A DNA stretch of 64,000 nucleotides from Naasia sp. SYSU D00057 (lineage in GTDB: Bacteria; Actinomycetota; Actinomycetes; Actinomycetales; Microbacteriaceae): contig NZ_JAFMSZ010000001.1 in the NCBI RefSeq assembly GCF_017916505.1, forward strand, positions 992,001 through 1,056,000. Reading direction: 5' to 3'. This document shows, in pieces, positions 18,001 through 27,237 of the stretch. The translations under genes were made by a program, and so were the position numbers. The notes beneath the pieces were generated by a model. The model did no database searches, had not been told where the DNA came from, and saw nothing but the letters and a program-made list of their open reading frames with translations. Position 1 is the first letter of the stretch, and each line of letters opens with the position of its first letter.

Positions 18001-18681
18001 TCAGACGCCGAGCCCGGCCTTGTCGACCTTGCGGTGGAAGCGCATCCCGGCAATGCCGCCGAGCACGGCACCCGCCAGCGCGATGAGCGCGACCACGATG
18101 GCGGTGATGATGCCGCCGGCGGTGAGGGCGCCCTCGTTGACGGGGATCCGCGGGAAGCTGTTCAGGTTCGCGAGGACGTTGAACTGGCTGCCCGCGACCA
18201 AGCCGAGGATGGCGGCAAGGATCGCGATCACGAGCGCCCAGAGCCAGACCGCGAGGCCCTGCTTGGCGCCGTTGAAGCGGGCCATGCGCCCCGCGACGTA
18301 GCCGCCGCAGTAGTAGGACAGGAACAGGATCACCACGAGGGCGATCGCGCCGACGATGCTCACCGTCTGGGCCTGCTCGGCGTTCACGTCGGTCGCGTCG
18401 ACGTTGGTCGCGAGGCCGACCGCGGCGCCGGCCGCCGCGACGAGGGCGGTCAGAATGACGGCCATGCCGGTGGCGGTGAGCCAGCCGAAGAAGGCGGACC
18501 CGAACTTGATGCCGCCGAACTGCTCCTTCTCGCGCGCGACGACATCGTGTCGCAGCGACGACCCACGGCCGGCCGGGACGGCTGCTGTGTCATCGCCGCG
18601 GTCGGCGTCACCCTGCGTGGAGAAGGCCTCGGTCTTGTCCTGGTCCGTGTGTCCTGGACGTCCGCTCTCGGGCGTGCTCAT
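18001..18681 (-). CDS. Four-helix membrane protein, YrzE/TIGR04086-like
   Basis: A 226-residue protein. About 60 charged N-terminal residues precede four transmembrane helices at roughly 63-90, 105-128, 143-165 and 188-215. The spacing and small-residue-rich helices (GGYVAGRMARFNGAKQG between helices 2 and 3) resemble the uncharacterised YrzE-type membrane family. There is no enzyme motif. A terminator hairpin follows; the gene stands alone between proA and the nadD operon. Confidence 0.7.
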   Translation of the reverse strand: MSTPESGRPGHTDQDKTEAFSTQGDADRGDDTAAVPAGRGSSLRHDVVAREKEQFGGIKFGSAFFGWLTATGMAVILTALVAAAGAAVGLATNVDATDVNAEQAQTVSIVGAIALVVILFLSYYCGGYVAGRMARFNGAKQGLAVWLWALVIAILAAILGLVAGSQFNVLANLNSFPRIPVNEGALTAGGIITAIVVALIALAGAVLGGIAGMRFHRKVDKAGLGV

Positions 18682-18787
18682 GGCGGTCCCCTTCCCGTTC
18701 GGGCGCCGCAGCGCGACGCCTGTGGGGAAACGGTACGGAGGACCCGCAAGCTTCAGCCAGGGCTTGACACTTTGCGTGCCGAGAAGG

Positions 18788-20053
18788 TCAGGAGCGGGTC
18801 TGGCCGGATCCGCGCACGATCCACTTGGTGCTCGTGAGCTCCTGCAGGCCCATCGGACCGCGTGCGTGGAGCTTCTGGGTCGAGATGCCGACCTCCGCGC
18901 CGAACCCGAACTCGCCGCCGTCCGTGAAGCGAGTGGAGGCGTTCACCATGACGACCGCGGAGTCCACCTCGGCGAGGAAGCGCTCAGCGCTGCGCACGTC
19001 GTTCGTGAGGATCGACTCGGTGTGCTTCGTCGAGTACCGGTCGATGTGCTCTATCGCCGCGTCGAGGTCGTCGACGATGGCGACGGACAGGTCGAGCGAC
19101 AGGTACTCCTCCGCCCAGTCCTCCTCCGTGGCGGGCACGGCGTCGGGGTAGAGCGCGCGGGTCGCCTCGTCGGCGTGCAGGGTGACGCCGGCGGCCCGGA
19201 GGCGGTCGAGGACGGGCGACAGCAGCCGCGGGGCGGCGTCCCGGTGCACGAGGAGGGTCTCGAGAGTGTTGCAGACGCTCACCCGCTGCGTCTTCGAGTT
19301 GAGGACGACGTCGACGGCGAGCTCGGCGTCCGCGCTCTCGTCGACGAAGACGTGCACGACGCCCGCGCCGGTCTCGATGACGGGGACGGTGGACTCGGCG
19401 ACGACCGTCTGGATCAGCTGGGCGCTGCCGCGCGGGATGAGCACGTCGACGTAGCCGCGGGCGCGCATCAGCTCGCGGGCGCCGTCGCGCCCGAACTCGT
19501 CGATCGTCTGCACGGCGTCGGCGGGCAGCCCGACGGAGGCGAGCGCCTCCTGCAGGATCTCGACGAGCACGCGGTTGGAGTTCTCGGCGGCCGTTCCGCC
19601 GCGCAGCACGACGGCGTTGCCGCTCTTGAGGGCGAGCGCCGCGATGTCGACCGTCACGTTCGGCCGCGCCTCGTAGATGGCACCGACGACGCCGAACGGG
19701 ACGCGCACCTGGGAGACCGAGAGGCCGTTCGGCAGGACGCTGCCGCGCACGGTCTGGCCGACCGGGTCGGTGAGCGCCGCGACCTCGAGCACGGCGTCCG
19801 CGAGGGCGCCGATCCGCTTCTGGTCGAGGCGCAGCCGGTCGCGGAGGGCGGCGGAGAGCCCGTTCCGCTCCCCCGCCTCGAGGTCCTGGGCGTTGGCGGC
19901 GAGGATGCGCGCCGCGCCGGCGAGGAGGGCGGAGGCGATCGCCTCGAGCCCGCGGTTCTTGATCTCCGCCTTCTGCGTGGCGAGCTGCCGCGAGGCGCGC
20001 TTCGCCGCGGCGAAGCGATCGGTGAGGCCGAGGGAGGTGGATGCGCCGGACAT
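18788..20053 (-). CDS. proA: Glutamate-5-semialdehyde dehydrogenase (gamma-glutamyl phosphate reductase)
   Basis: A 421-residue enzyme of the aldehyde dehydrogenase superfamily. It reduces gamma-glutamyl phosphate with NADPH in the second step of proline synthesis. Signatures are PFGVVGAIYEARPNVTVD (about 119-136) and the catalytic Cys261 in QRVSVCNTLETLLVH. Length matches the family. It lies nine bases downstream of proB, so the two consecutive enzymes are made together. Confidence 0.95.
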   Translation of the reverse strand: MSGASTSLGLTDRFAAAKRASRQLATQKAEIKNRGLEAIASALLAGAARILAANAQDLEAGERNGLSAALRDRLRLDQKRIGALADAVLEVAALTDPVGQTVRGSVLPNGLSVSQVRVPFGVVGAIYEARPNVTVDIAALALKSGNAVVLRGGTAAENSNRVLVEILQEALASVGLPADAVQTIDEFGRDGARELMRARGYVDVLIPRGSAQLIQTVVAESTVPVIETGAGVVHVFVDESADAELAVDVVLNSKTQRVSVCNTLETLLVHRDAAPRLLSPVLDRLRAAGVTLHADEATRALYPDAVPATEEDWAEEYLSLDLSVAIVDDLDAAIEHIDRYSTKHTESILTNDVRSAERFLAEVDSAVVMVNASTRFTDGGEFGFGAEVGISTQKLHARGPMGLQELTSTKWIVRGSGQTRS

Positions 20054-20062
20054 GCGGGAATT

Positions 20063-20857
20063 CTAGAGCGCGGGCTCGCGGACGAGGGGGTCGAACCAGG
20101 TGCCCACCGGCTCGCCGCGGAGCGCCTGCGCCACTTGGCGGGTCGCGGTCAGCAGCACACCCGCACCCGCGTCGGCGGCGTGCCGGGCGGCGGCGACCTT
20201 GGTGGTCGCTCCGCCGGTGCCGATTCCCGTGCCGACCGAGCCGACCACGACGCCGTCGAGGGGGTCGCCGTAGGGCACGTGCTCGATCCGCTCCGCGCCC
20301 GGCTCCTGCGGCGGCCGGGTGTAGAGGGCGTCGACGTCGCTGAGCAGCACGAGCAGGTCGGCGCGCACCAGCGCGGCGACGAGGGAGGCCAGGCGGTCGT
20401 TGTCGCCGAAGCGGATCTCGTGGGTGGCGACCGTGTCGTTCTCGTTGACGATCGGCAGGATGCGCAGCTCGAGCAGCTTCCCGATCGCCCGCTCAGCGTT
20501 CTTCCGCGAGGTGGCGTTCTCGAGGTCGCCCGCCGTCAGCAGCACCTGTCCGGCGACGATCCGATACTGCCGGAGGCTCTCCTGGTAGCGGTAGATGAGC
20601 ACGTTCTGGCCGACGGCCGCCGCGGCCTGCTGCGTGGCGAGGTCGCTGGGGCGGCTGTCGAGGCCGAGGAACGGCATCCCGGTCGCGATGGCGCCGGAGG
20701 AGACGAGGATGACCTCGGCCCCCCGGCCGTGGGCCTCGGCGAGGGCGTCGACGAGGGGCTGGATCTGCCCGGCGTTCTCACCGCTGATCGAGGACGAGCC
20801 CACCTTCACGACGATGCGCCGCGCGGCGAGGATCTCCTCCCTGCTCGCTGTCGTCAC
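20063..20857 (-). CDS. proB: Glutamate 5-kinase, short form without PUA domain
   Basis: A 264-residue amino-acid kinase that phosphorylates glutamate, the first and feedback-controlled step of proline synthesis. Visible motifs are VVKVGSSSI near residue 16, VSSGAIATG near 52, VNENDTVA near 142 and GTGGATTK near 218. It ends after the kinase domain; the C-terminal PUA domain of the ~370-residue enzymes of E. coli and many actinobacteria is absent. GTG 20857 overlaps the obg stop by four bases, setting the start. Confidence 0.93.
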   Translation of the reverse strand: MTTASREEILAARRIVVKVGSSSISGENAGQIQPLVDALAEAHGRGAEVILVSSGAIATGMPFLGLDSRPSDLATQQAAAAVGQNVLIYRYQESLRQYRIVAGQVLLTAGDLENATSRKNAERAIGKLLELRILPIVNENDTVATHEIRFGDNDRLASLVAALVRADLLVLLSDVDALYTRPPQEPGAERIEHVPYGDPLDGVVVGSVGTGIGTGGATTKVAAARHAADAGAGVLLTATRQVAQALRGEPVGTWFDPLVREPAL

Positions 20858-22440
20858 TCCGCCTCGTCCTTCGTCACTGTCTCGTCCCTCGACCCTGCGC
20901 TGCTGAGTCGCGCGTCCGTCGACCCCGCGTCCCTCGACTCGGGCTCGTCCTCGCGCCACAGGCCGGCCTCGCGCTCGCGCAGCAGCTCGGCGCGCGCCTC
21001 CGCCTTGGCGTCCATCCGCTCGAAGTACAGGTCGCGGCGCTCGTTGCGGGTCGGCCGGGCGTTGCGGTCGAGGCGCGAGTCGGTGCCGCGGGGGCTCGTC
21101 ATCAGCTCGGCCGCCGACGCGAGCGCCGGCTCCCAGTCGAACACCACGCCGTTGTCGCCGCCGATGACGACGGTGGAGCCGGGGATGGCGCCGGCGTTGA
21201 AGAGCTCATCCTCGACGCCGAGCTTCGCGAGCCGGTCGGCGAGGAAGCCGACGGCCTCCTCGTTCTGGAAGTCGGTCTGCGCCACCCAGCGCTCGGGCTT
21301 GGCTCCGCGGATGCGATAGATGTTGCCGCCGGAGCCGCCCTCGACGCGGACCGTGAACTCGGCCTCGTCGACCGGCTTCGGGCGCAGCACGATGCGCGGC
21401 TTCGGCGCCTCGATCACGGCGCGCGCCTGCTCGATGAGACCGGCGAGCGCGAAGGACAGCTCGCGGAGCCCGGCGTGCGTGACCGTCGAGATCTCGAACA
21501 CGCGGTAGCCGCGGGCCTCGAGGTCCGGCCGGACGAGGTCCGCCAGGTCCTTGCCCTCGGGCACGTCGACCTTGTTGAGGGCGACGAGCTGCGGGCGCTC
21601 GAGCAGCGGGAGCTGCCCCTCCGGCACCGGGTACGCGGCGAGCTCGCGGAGGATCACGTCGAGGTCGCTGATCGGGTCGCGGCCGGGCTCGAGCGTGGCG
21701 CAGTCGAGGACGTGCAGCAGCGCGCTGCAGCGCTCGACGTGGCGGAGGAACTCGAGGCCGAGGCCCTTGCCCTCGCTCGCGCCCTCGATGAGGCCGGGTA
21801 CGTCCGCGATCGTGTAGCGGGTGGATCCGGCCTCGACCACGCCGAGGTTCGGCTGGAGGGTGGTGAAGGGGTAGTCCGCGATCTTCGGCCGTGCCGCGGA
21901 CAGCGCCGCGATGAGGCTCGACTTGCCCGCCGACGGGAAGCCGACGAGCGCGACATCCGCGACGGTCTTCAGCTCGAGGCGGACGTCCCCCTCCCAGCCG
22001 GGCGTGCCGAGCAGCGCGAAGCCGGGCGCCTTGCGCTTCGGCGTGGCGAGGGAGGCGTTGCCGAGGCCGCCCTGGCCGCCGGGGGCGACGACGAACCGCA
22101 TGCCCGGGGTGTCGAGGTCGACGAGCTCTGCGCCGTCGGCGTCCTTCACGACGGTGCCGACCGGGACGGGCAGCTCGAGCGGGGCGCCGCTCGACCCGTG
22201 CCGGTGGTCGCCCATGCCGGGCTGGCCGTTCTCGGACGAGCGGTGCGGGCCGCGGTGGTACGCGAGCAGCGTGGTCACCTGGGGGTCGGCGACGAGCACG
22301 ATGTCGCCGCCGCTGCCGCCGTTGCCGCCGTCCGGGCCGGCGAGCGGCTTGAACTTCTCGCGGCGCACCGAGACGCACCCGTTCCCGCCGTGACCGGCGC
22401 GCAGGTGCAGCGTCACCTCATCGACGAACGTCGCGACCAC
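20854..22440 (-). CDS. obg: GTPase Obg/CgtA
   Basis: A 528-residue ribosome-assembly GTPase. The Gly-rich Obg fold occupies residues 1-160, with a glycine cluster [12 protein letters not shown]. The G domain begins with GFPSAGKSS at about 167-175, and a C-terminal OCT domain (about 350-430) contains [15 protein letters not shown] long charged actinobacterial tail follows. It acts on the 50S subunit and links growth to stringent signals. GTG 22440 with TGGAGGACCC ahead is the start. It sits in the conserved order rplU-rpmA-obg-proB-proA, but a terminator at 22479 separates it from rpmA. Confidence 0.95.
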   Translation of the reverse strand: MVATFVDEVTLHLRAGHGGNGCVSVRREKFKPLAGPDGGNGGSGGDIVLVADPQVTTLLAYHRGPHRSSENGQPGMGDHRHGSSGAPLELPVPVGTVVKDADGAELVDLDTPGMRFVVAPGGQGGLGNASLATPKRKAPGFALLGTPGWEGDVRLELKTVADVALVGFPSAGKSSLIAALSAARPKIADYPFTTLQPNLGVVEAGSTRYTIADVPGLIEGASEGKGLGLEFLRHVERCSALLHVLDCATLEPGRDPISDLDVILRELAAYPVPEGQLPLLERPQLVALNKVDVPEGKDLADLVRPDLEARGYRVFEISTVTHAGLRELSFALAGLIEQARAVIEAPKPRIVLRPKPVDEAEFTVRVEGGSGGNIYRIRGAKPERWVAQTDFQNEEAVGFLADRLAKLGVEDELFNAGAIPGSTVVIGGDNGVVFDWEPALASAAELMTSPRGTDSRLDRNARPTRNERRDLYFERMDAKAEARAELLREREAGLWREDEPESRDAGSTDARLSSAGSRDETVTKDEAE

Positions 22441-22478
22441 GGGTCCTCCAGGTGGTTCAGATCGGGTGGATAAACAGA

Positions 22479-22506
22479 AAATGGGCGAGCCGAGGCTCGC
22501 CCATTT
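22479..22506 (-). terminator. Terminator after rplU-rpmA
   Basis: AAATGGGCGAGC and its exact complement form a 12-bp stem with a CGAG loop, followed on the minus strand by a T-rich run. It lies between rpmA and obg, so obg may depend on read-through or its own promoter. Confidence 0.8.
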
Positions 22507-22522
22507 CCCTTGGTGCAGCTGC

Positions 22523-22780
22523 CTACTCGGCGGCCGCCACGATGTTGACGACCTTGCGGCCGCCCTTCTGGCCGAACTCGACCGAGCCCGCGGCGAGAGC
22601 GAACAGGGTGTCGTCGCCGCCACGGCCGACGTTGACGCCGGGGTGGAAGTGGGTGCCGCGCTGGCGGATGAGGATCTCGCCCGCGTTGACGACCTGGCCG
22701 CCGAAGCGCTTCACGCCGAGGCGCTGCGCGTTGGAGTCACGACCGTTGCGAGTGGAGCTCGCGCCCTTCTTGTGTGCCAT
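22523..22780 (-). CDS. rpmA: 50S ribosomal protein bL27
   Basis: An 85-residue basic protein with the bL27 signature ([20 protein letters not shown] at the start, then [15 protein letters not shown]). It binds 23S rRNA near the peptidyl-transferase centre. The mature-like MAHKKG start shows no extra N-terminal extension of the type cleaved in some Firmicutes. It lies 18 bases downstream of rplU. Confidence 0.97.
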   Translation of the reverse strand: MAHKKGASSTRNGRDSNAQRLGVKRFGGQVVNAGEILIRQRGTHFHPGVNVGRGGDDTLFALAAGSVEFGQKGGRKVVNIVAAAE

Positions 22781-22798
22781 GTCAGGTGCCTCTCAGCT

Positions 22799-23107
22799 CT
22801 ACTTGATGCCGGTGATCTTGACCCGCGTGAGCTCCTGGCGGTGGCCCTGGCGCTTCTTGTAGCCGGTCTTGTTCTTGAACTTCTGGATGACGATCTTCTT
22901 GCCGCGGAGGTCGCCGAGGACCTCGGCGGTCACCGTGACCTTCGCCAGCGCCGACGCGTCGTGGGTGACGTTGTCGCCGTCCACGAGGAGCACCGGGGCG
23001 AGGGTGACGTTGCCGTTCTCGTCCGCCTTGATGCGGTCGAGGGTGACGATCGAGCCGATCTCGACCTTCTCCTGACGCCCGCCGGCGCGCACAACTGCGT
23101 AAACCAC
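22799..23107 (-). CDS. rplU: 50S ribosomal protein bL21
   Basis: A 102-residue ribosomal protein with the bL21 ends ([15 protein letters not shown] at the start, [15 protein letters not shown] near the C-terminus). It binds 23S rRNA. The start is GTG 23107; a longer frame exists but bL21 begins at this residue, and only a weak CTGGAAC ribosome site precedes it. A good promoter lies about 90 bases upstream, and an intervening GC hairpin could form an autogenous leader. Confidence 0.96.
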   Translation of the reverse strand: MVYAVVRAGGRQEKVEIGSIVTLDRIKADENGNVTLAPVLLVDGDNVTHDASALAKVTVTAEVLGDLRGKKIVIQKFKNKTGYKKRQGHRQELTRVKITGIK

Positions 23108-23131
23108 GTTCCAGCCAATCTGTTGGGATGT

Positions 23132-23148
23132 CCGCGGCTGTGCCGCGG
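23132..23148 (-). promoter_or_regulatory. GC hairpin in the rplU leader
   Basis: CCGCGGC-TGT-GCCGCGG is a perfect seven-pair stem 25 bases before the rplU start codon within its predicted leader. Ribosomal-protein leaders often carry such structures; regulation is not shown. Confidence 0.35.
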
Positions 23149-23189
23149 CGAAGACTCGGTGCGGGCAGGGCCGCGCACACCGACGGTCT

Positions 23190-23218
23190 AGATTACCCGA
23201 ACATCGATGCCCGGGCAA
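23190..23218 (-). promoter_or_regulatory. Predicted housekeeping promoter of rplU-rpmA
   Basis: On the minus strand, TTGCCC (23213-23218) and TAATCT (23190-23195) are separated by 17 bases. This matches primary sigma-factor spacing and places the transcription start about 75 bases before rplU. Confidence 0.55.
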
Positions 23219-23287
23219 TCCGGCCGCCCGCGGGGCGCATATCCGGGGTTTCCCGCCGGCGGCGCCACCGCTTCCTACAATTCTGCC

Positions 23288-23551
23288 ATGGCCGTCCTCA
23301 TCGATCCCTCGATGTGGCCGGCCCACGGCACCGTCTGGTCGCACCTCGTGAGCGACACCTCTCTGGAGGAGCTGCACGCGTTCGCGCGGGCGAACGACGT
23401 GCCGCGCCGGAGCTTCGACCTCGACCACTACGACGTGCCGGAGCATCGGGTCGCCGAACTCGTCGCGGCCGGCGCCCAGCCGGTGTCCGGCCACGAGCTT
23501 GTCTCGCGCCTGATCGCGAGCGGCCTCCGGGTCCGCGCCAGGGACCGCTGA
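23288..23551 (+). CDS. DUF4031 domain protein
   Basis: An 87-residue soluble protein. [20 protein letters not shown] at the start and [15 protein letters not shown] in the middle match the small uncharacterised DUF4031 family. It is divergent from rplU. ATG 23288 gives the conserved family N-terminus. Confidence 0.8.
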   Translation: MAVLIDPSMWPAHGTVWSHLVSDTSLEELHAFARANDVPRRSFDLDHYDVPEHRVAELVAAGAQPVSGHELVSRLIASGLRVRARDR

Positions 23552-23616
23552 CCGGTTCCCGGTGCTCGAGGCGCGAGCGCAGTGGGCCTCAAGACCACCA
23601 TCCGGACGATCGCCGT

Positions 23617-23655
23617 GGTGGTTCCGAGACGGCCGCTAGTGCGGCCTCCTCGATC
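23617..23655 (-). repeat. Intergenic palindromic repeat, family B, copy 1
   Basis: Read on the minus strand the unit is GATCGAGGAGGCCGCACTAG followed by CGGCCGTCTCGGAACCAC. It matches the units at 27047-27086 and 27145-27182: GAGGAG, then a GC palindrome, then GTCTCG and AACC. Confidence 0.55.
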
Positions 23656-23666
23656 GCGGAGGCCGC
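23641..23666 (-). terminator. Hairpin downstream of the RNase E gene
   Basis: GCGGCCTCC and GGAGGCCGC form a perfect nine-pair stem around an eight-base loop, nine bases beyond the rne stop. It partly overlaps repeat family B and may serve both converging genes. Confidence 0.5.
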
Positions 23667-23674
23667 ACGTCGGC

Positions 23675-26134
23675 TCAGTGCTTGTCGACCCCGGTGACGC
23701 CCGGCGTGAGGGCCGGCGTCGACACGCGGCGGCTGCGGGCGCGGCCCTGCCCCGGCTTCTTCGGCTCGGGCAGCGCGTCGAGCACGGCGCCGAGGAGCGA
23801 CTCGGCGTCGGGCGCGATCTCGCGGCTCTTCGGCGCGGGCACGATCTCCGGCAGCGGGATGATCGGCTCGGCCTCCGCCTTCGGCGGGGCGACCGGCTCG
23901 AGCACGACCGGCTCGACGACGGCGGCCTGCGCGGCGGGGGCGGCCGGCTCGGCGTGCTCCGGGTGCTCGCCGTGCTCGCCGTGCTCGTCCTTGTGGATCG
24001 TGCTGGCGGCGATCTTCGCGAGCGCGTTGCGGGCGTCGTCGGTGATCGCGTGCGTGCTGCCGGCGGCCGGGCGCGGAGGCTGGGCGGCGGGCTGCTTGCG
24101 GCCGCCGCGGCCGCGCGGCTCCTGCTTCGACTCGACCTGGCGCGCGGGCGCATCGGCCATCGACTCCGCCAGGCCCAGGCCGAGCTTCTTGCGGGTCATC
24201 TGCACGAGGCCGAGCGAGGTGACCTCGGCCACCTGGTGCTTCGTGCGGTCGCGGCTCAGGCACTCGACGAGGCGGCGCAGCACGAGGTCGCGGTTCGTCT
24301 CGAGCACCATGTCGATGAAGTCGATGACGATGATGCCGCCGATGTCGCGCAGCCGCAGCTGGCGGACGATCTCCTCGGCCGCCTCGAGGTTGTTCTTGGT
24401 GACCGTCTCCTCGAGGTTGCCCCCCGAGCCGACGAACTTGCCGGTGTTGACGTCGATGACCGTCATCGCCTCGGTGCGGTCGATGACGAGCGAGCCGCCG
24501 GAGGGCAGCCAGACCTTGCGGTCGAGGGCCTTGTCGATCTGCTCCTGGATGCGGAAGTCGGCGAACACGTCGCTCTGGCCCGCATGCCGCTCGACGCGGT
24601 CGAGCAGGTCGGGTGCCACCGAGGTGAGGTAGTTCTCGATCGTGTTCTGCGCGTCCTCGCCGGCGATGACGAGACGGGAGAAGTCCTCGTTGAAAACGTC
24701 GCGGATGATCTTGACGAGCAGGTCCGGCTCGCTGTGCAGCAGCGCGGGCGCCTGCACCTTCTCGACCTGCGAGCTGATGTGCTGCCACTGCGCGGTGAGG
24801 CGGTTGACGTCGACGGTCAGCTGCTCCTCGGTCGCGCCCTCCGCGGCGGTGCGCACGATGACGCCGACGCCGTCGGGCAGGACCTCCTTGAGGATCTTCT
24901 TGAGGCGCGCGCGCTCAGTGTCGGGCAGCTTGCGGGAGATGCCGTTCATCGAGCCGTTGGGGACGTAGACGAGGTAGCGGCCGGGGAGGGACACCTGGCT
25001 GGTGAGGCGGGCGCCCTTGTGGCCGACCGGGTCCTTCGTGACCTGGACGAGCACCTTGTCGCCGGCCTTGAGCGCGAGCTCGATGCGGCGGGGCTGGTTC
25101 TTCTCGCCGTTCTCGGCGGCGGCGTCCCAGTCGACCTCGCCGGAGTAGAGGACGGCGTTGCGGCCGCGGCCGATGTCGACGAACGCGGCCTCCATGCTCG
25201 GCAGCACGTTCTGCACGCGGCCGAGGTAGACGTTGCCGATGAGGGACGCGTTCGCCGCCTTCGCGACGTAGTGCTCGGCGAGCACGTTGTCCTCGAGCAC
25301 GCCGATCTCGATGCGGTCCGCGGTGCTGCGCACCACCATGACGCGCTCGACCGACTCGCGGCGGGCGAGGAACTCGGCCTCGGTGACAACCGCGCGGCGG
25401 CGGCCGGCGTCGCGGCCGTCGCGGCGGCGCTGCTTCTTCGCCTCGAGCCGGGTGGAGCCCTTGACCCGCTGCGGCTCGGTGATCTCCTCGACCACGCGGC
25501 GGCGCGGACGGGGCGCCTCCTCCTCGCGCGGCTCCGGACGCTCCTCGGCGACCGCCGCACCGTTGGCGCCCGACCGGCGGCGGTTGCGGCGGCGGCTCGC
25601 GGGCTGGGCGGCCGTCTCGGCCTCCTGCTCGGGCTCGTCGTCCCGGATGGCCGGCAGCGGGGCCAGCACGGGCGGCGCCTGGAAGAAGAGGGCGGTCGTG
25701 GGACCGGTGGGGCGCTCGGGCGCGGGCTCCTCGGCGGGCGCAGCGGCCTCGGCGGGGGCGGCGGCCTCGCCGGCCGCAGCCTGCCCGGCCGCAGTCTCGT
25801 CGGCCGCGGCCTGCTCGGCCGCGGGCTCCTCGGCCGGGGACTCCTCTGCGGCGGGCGCATCGGCGGCGACGGGCTGCTCGGGCTCCTGTGCAGGGGCTTC
25901 GGCGCGGGCGGGCGCCTCCGACTGCTCGGCCGGCGCATTTTGAGGCGCGGCGGCGGGCGCCTGCGCCTCCTGGGGAGCGGCATCCCCCGGCGCGTCGACG
26001 ACGGCGGGGATCTCCTCCGGCGTCACGACGGGGACGGTGCCGAGCCCGGTGGATGCCCGGCGCGGCATGAACGTCCGCCGGCGTCGTGTGGGGGTCTCCG
26101 GAGAGTCGGCCTTCTTGTTGTTCTCTTCCACCAT
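23675..26134 (-). CDS. rne: Ribonuclease E/G family endoribonuclease
   Basis: An 819-residue RNA-decay and rRNA-processing endonuclease. Residues 1-250 are an Ala/Pro/Glu-rich disordered extension. An S1 RNA-binding domain is at about 277-340, then the RNase H-like and DNase I-like catalytic core. The metal-binding acidic residues are Asp561 (DVNTGKF) and Asp605 (VIDFIDM). After GLVQMTRKK the sequence lacks the CPxCxG zinc-link: only one Cys occurs in the whole protein. A second Ala/Pro/Glu-rich tail follows. AAGGAG precedes the ATG by about ten bases. A ~290-base leader region could hold self-regulatory structure, as known for E. coli rne. Confidence 0.92.
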   Translation of the reverse strand: MVEENNKKADSPETPTRRRRTFMPRRASTGLGTVPVVTPEEIPAVVDAPGDAAPQEAQAPAAAPQNAPAEQSEAPARAEAPAQEPEQPVAADAPAAEESPAEEPAAEQAAADETAAGQAAAGEAAAPAEAAAPAEEPAPERPTGPTTALFFQAPPVLAPLPAIRDDEPEQEAETAAQPASRRRNRRRSGANGAAVAEERPEPREEEAPRPRRRVVEEITEPQRVKGSTRLEAKKQRRRDGRDAGRRRAVVTEAEFLARRESVERVMVVRSTADRIEIGVLEDNVLAEHYVAKAANASLIGNVYLGRVQNVLPSMEAAFVDIGRGRNAVLYSGEVDWDAAAENGEKNQPRRIELALKAGDKVLVQVTKDPVGHKGARLTSQVSLPGRYLVYVPNGSMNGISRKLPDTERARLKKILKEVLPDGVGVIVRTAAEGATEEQLTVDVNRLTAQWQHISSQVEKVQAPALLHSEPDLLVKIIRDVFNEDFSRLVIAGEDAQNTIENYLTSVAPDLLDRVERHAGQSDVFADFRIQEQIDKALDRKVWLPSGGSLVIDRTEAMTVIDVNTGKFVGSGGNLEETVTKNNLEAAEEIVRQLRLRDIGGIIVIDFIDMVLETNRDLVLRRLVECLSRDRTKHQVAEVTSLGLVQMTRKKLGLGLAESMADAPARQVESKQEPRGRGGRKQPAAQPPRPAAGSTHAITDDARNALAKIAASTIHKDEHGEHGEHPEHAEPAAPAAQAAVVEPVVLEPVAPPKAEAEPIIPLPEIVPAPKSREIAPDAESLLGAVLDALPEPKKPGQGRARSRRVSTPALTPGVTGVDKH

Positions 26135-26426
26135 CGCTGGTGCACTCCTTGCGGGTGCGGCGTCCGCGCCGCCACATCCCGTGCTACGCGGTGGGCCCTG
26201 CCCACCTCAATCCTCTGTGCCGAGCCGTCGGCTCGCGGGCGTGCTGGGACGCCCAGCGGATATGTTCTCCGCAACCCGGGAGGCGCCTCGAGGCGATCCG
26301 GGAAAGTCCTTCGTCCCGCGCGCGGCGCGGGTCTTCCCTGATTATCGCATGAGCGGCGGTGCGCGCGTTGGAGGCGCCCTTCCCGGATGCAGGGGACGGA
26401 CGAATGCCCGTGCGAGAATTCCACCC
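26135..26426. promoter_or_regulatory. Divergent control region between rne and the VKOR gene
   Basis: No gene is seen here. On the minus strand TGCGATAAT near 26343-26351 resembles an extended -10 element that would give rne a leader of about 200 bases with several GC-rich inverted segments, such as GAGCCG/CGGCTC near 26222. No clear -35 partner is visible. Confidence 0.35.
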
Positions 26427-27035
26427 ATGATGGCGCAGACACCGGCGCGACAGCCGGTCGCCATCGCCCTGCTGTTCATCGTGACCGGACTCGTGGGTCT
26501 CTACGGATCCTTCCAGCTCACGGTCGAGCGGTTCGCCCTCATCGCGGACCCCGAGACGAAGCTCAGCTGCGACATCAATCCGTTCGTCTCGTGCGGCCCT
26601 GTCATCCAGAGCGCGCAGGGCTCGCTGTTCGGCTTTCCGAATCCGCTGATCGGGCTGATGGCGTTCGTGGCGCCGGTCGCCGTCGGGGTCGGCCTGCTGG
26701 CCGGGGCGCGGTTCGCGCGGTGGTTCTGGATCCTGTTCAACGTCGGCCTGCTCGCCGCGATGGTGTTCATCCACTGGCTGATGGTGCAGACCGTGTTCGT
26801 GATCGGCACGCTCTGCCCGTATTGCATGCTCGTGTGGCTCGTGACGATCCCGCTGTTCTGGTTCGGGACGATCAACAACCTCGGGCGCAACTTCGGCCTG
26901 CCCGAGGGGGCGGCATCCCTGTTCCGGGCGGCCCTGCCGTGGGCGTGGCTGATCGTGCTGCTGAACTACCTGATCATCGTCGCGATCATCCTGCAGCACT
27001 TCCCCACCCTGCTCACGGTCCTGTTCGGCGGCTGA
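26427..27035 (+). CDS. Vitamin K epoxide reductase family membrane protein
   Basis: A 202-residue protein with four to five transmembrane helices. It carries the VKOR cysteines: a loop pair Cys48 and Cys56 (LSCDINPFVSCGPV) and the active CPYC at 130-133. Bacterial VKORs re-oxidise a DsbA-like partner with a quinone and so drive disulfide formation outside the membrane. No DsbA-like gene is adjacent. Two ATGs stand in tandem at 26427 and 26430; either gives the same protein less one residue. Confidence 0.9.
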   Translation: MMAQTPARQPVAIALLFIVTGLVGLYGSFQLTVERFALIADPETKLSCDINPFVSCGPVIQSAQGSLFGFPNPLIGLMAFVAPVAVGVGLLAGARFARWFWILFNVGLLAAMVFIHWLMVQTVFVIGTLCPYCMLVWLVTIPLFWFGTINNLGRNFGLPEGAASLFRAALPWAWLIVLLNYLIIVAIILQHFPTLLTVLFGG

Positions 27036-27046
27036 GCCCCTTCCCC

Positions 27047-27086
27047 GGTGGTTGAGGAGGCCGCGCAGCGGCCGTCTCGAAACCAC
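27047..27086 (+). repeat. Intergenic palindromic repeat, family B, copy 2
   Basis: GGTTGAGGAGGCCGCGCAG is followed by CGGCCGTCTCGAAACCAC. The centre is a CGCGCAGCG-type palindrome. An inverted copy lies 58 bases downstream, so the pair can fold into one long structure. Confidence 0.6.
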
Positions 27087-27144
27087 GCGACCTGCGCCGA
27101 GAACCCAGCGACGCTCGTGGCTGAGTCCGGAGACAAGGTTGCCT

Positions 27145-27182
27145 GATTTCGAGACGCCGCCTGCGGCGGCTCCTCAATCACC
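27145..27182 (-). repeat. Intergenic palindromic repeat, family B, copy 3 (inverted)
   Basis: The reverse strand reads GGTGATTGAGGAGCCGCCGC then AGGCGGCGTCTCGAAATC, matching copy 2 in the GAGGAG and GTCTCGAAA ends and differing mostly in the central stem by compensating changes. Confidence 0.6.
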
Positions 27183-27202
27183 GGAGGGGCGGCTCCTCAA
27201 CC

Positions 27203-27237
27203 CGGCTGACAGGAACGCTGCGCGTTCCGGTCAGCCG
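27203..27237 (-). terminator. Terminator overlapping the ndk stop codon
   Basis: CGGCTGAC then GGAACGC pair with GCGTTCC then GTCAGCCG around a three-base loop, with a single A-G mismatch. The stem includes the ndk stop codon, so it closes the ileS-folC-DUF4233-ndk group. Confidence 0.75.
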
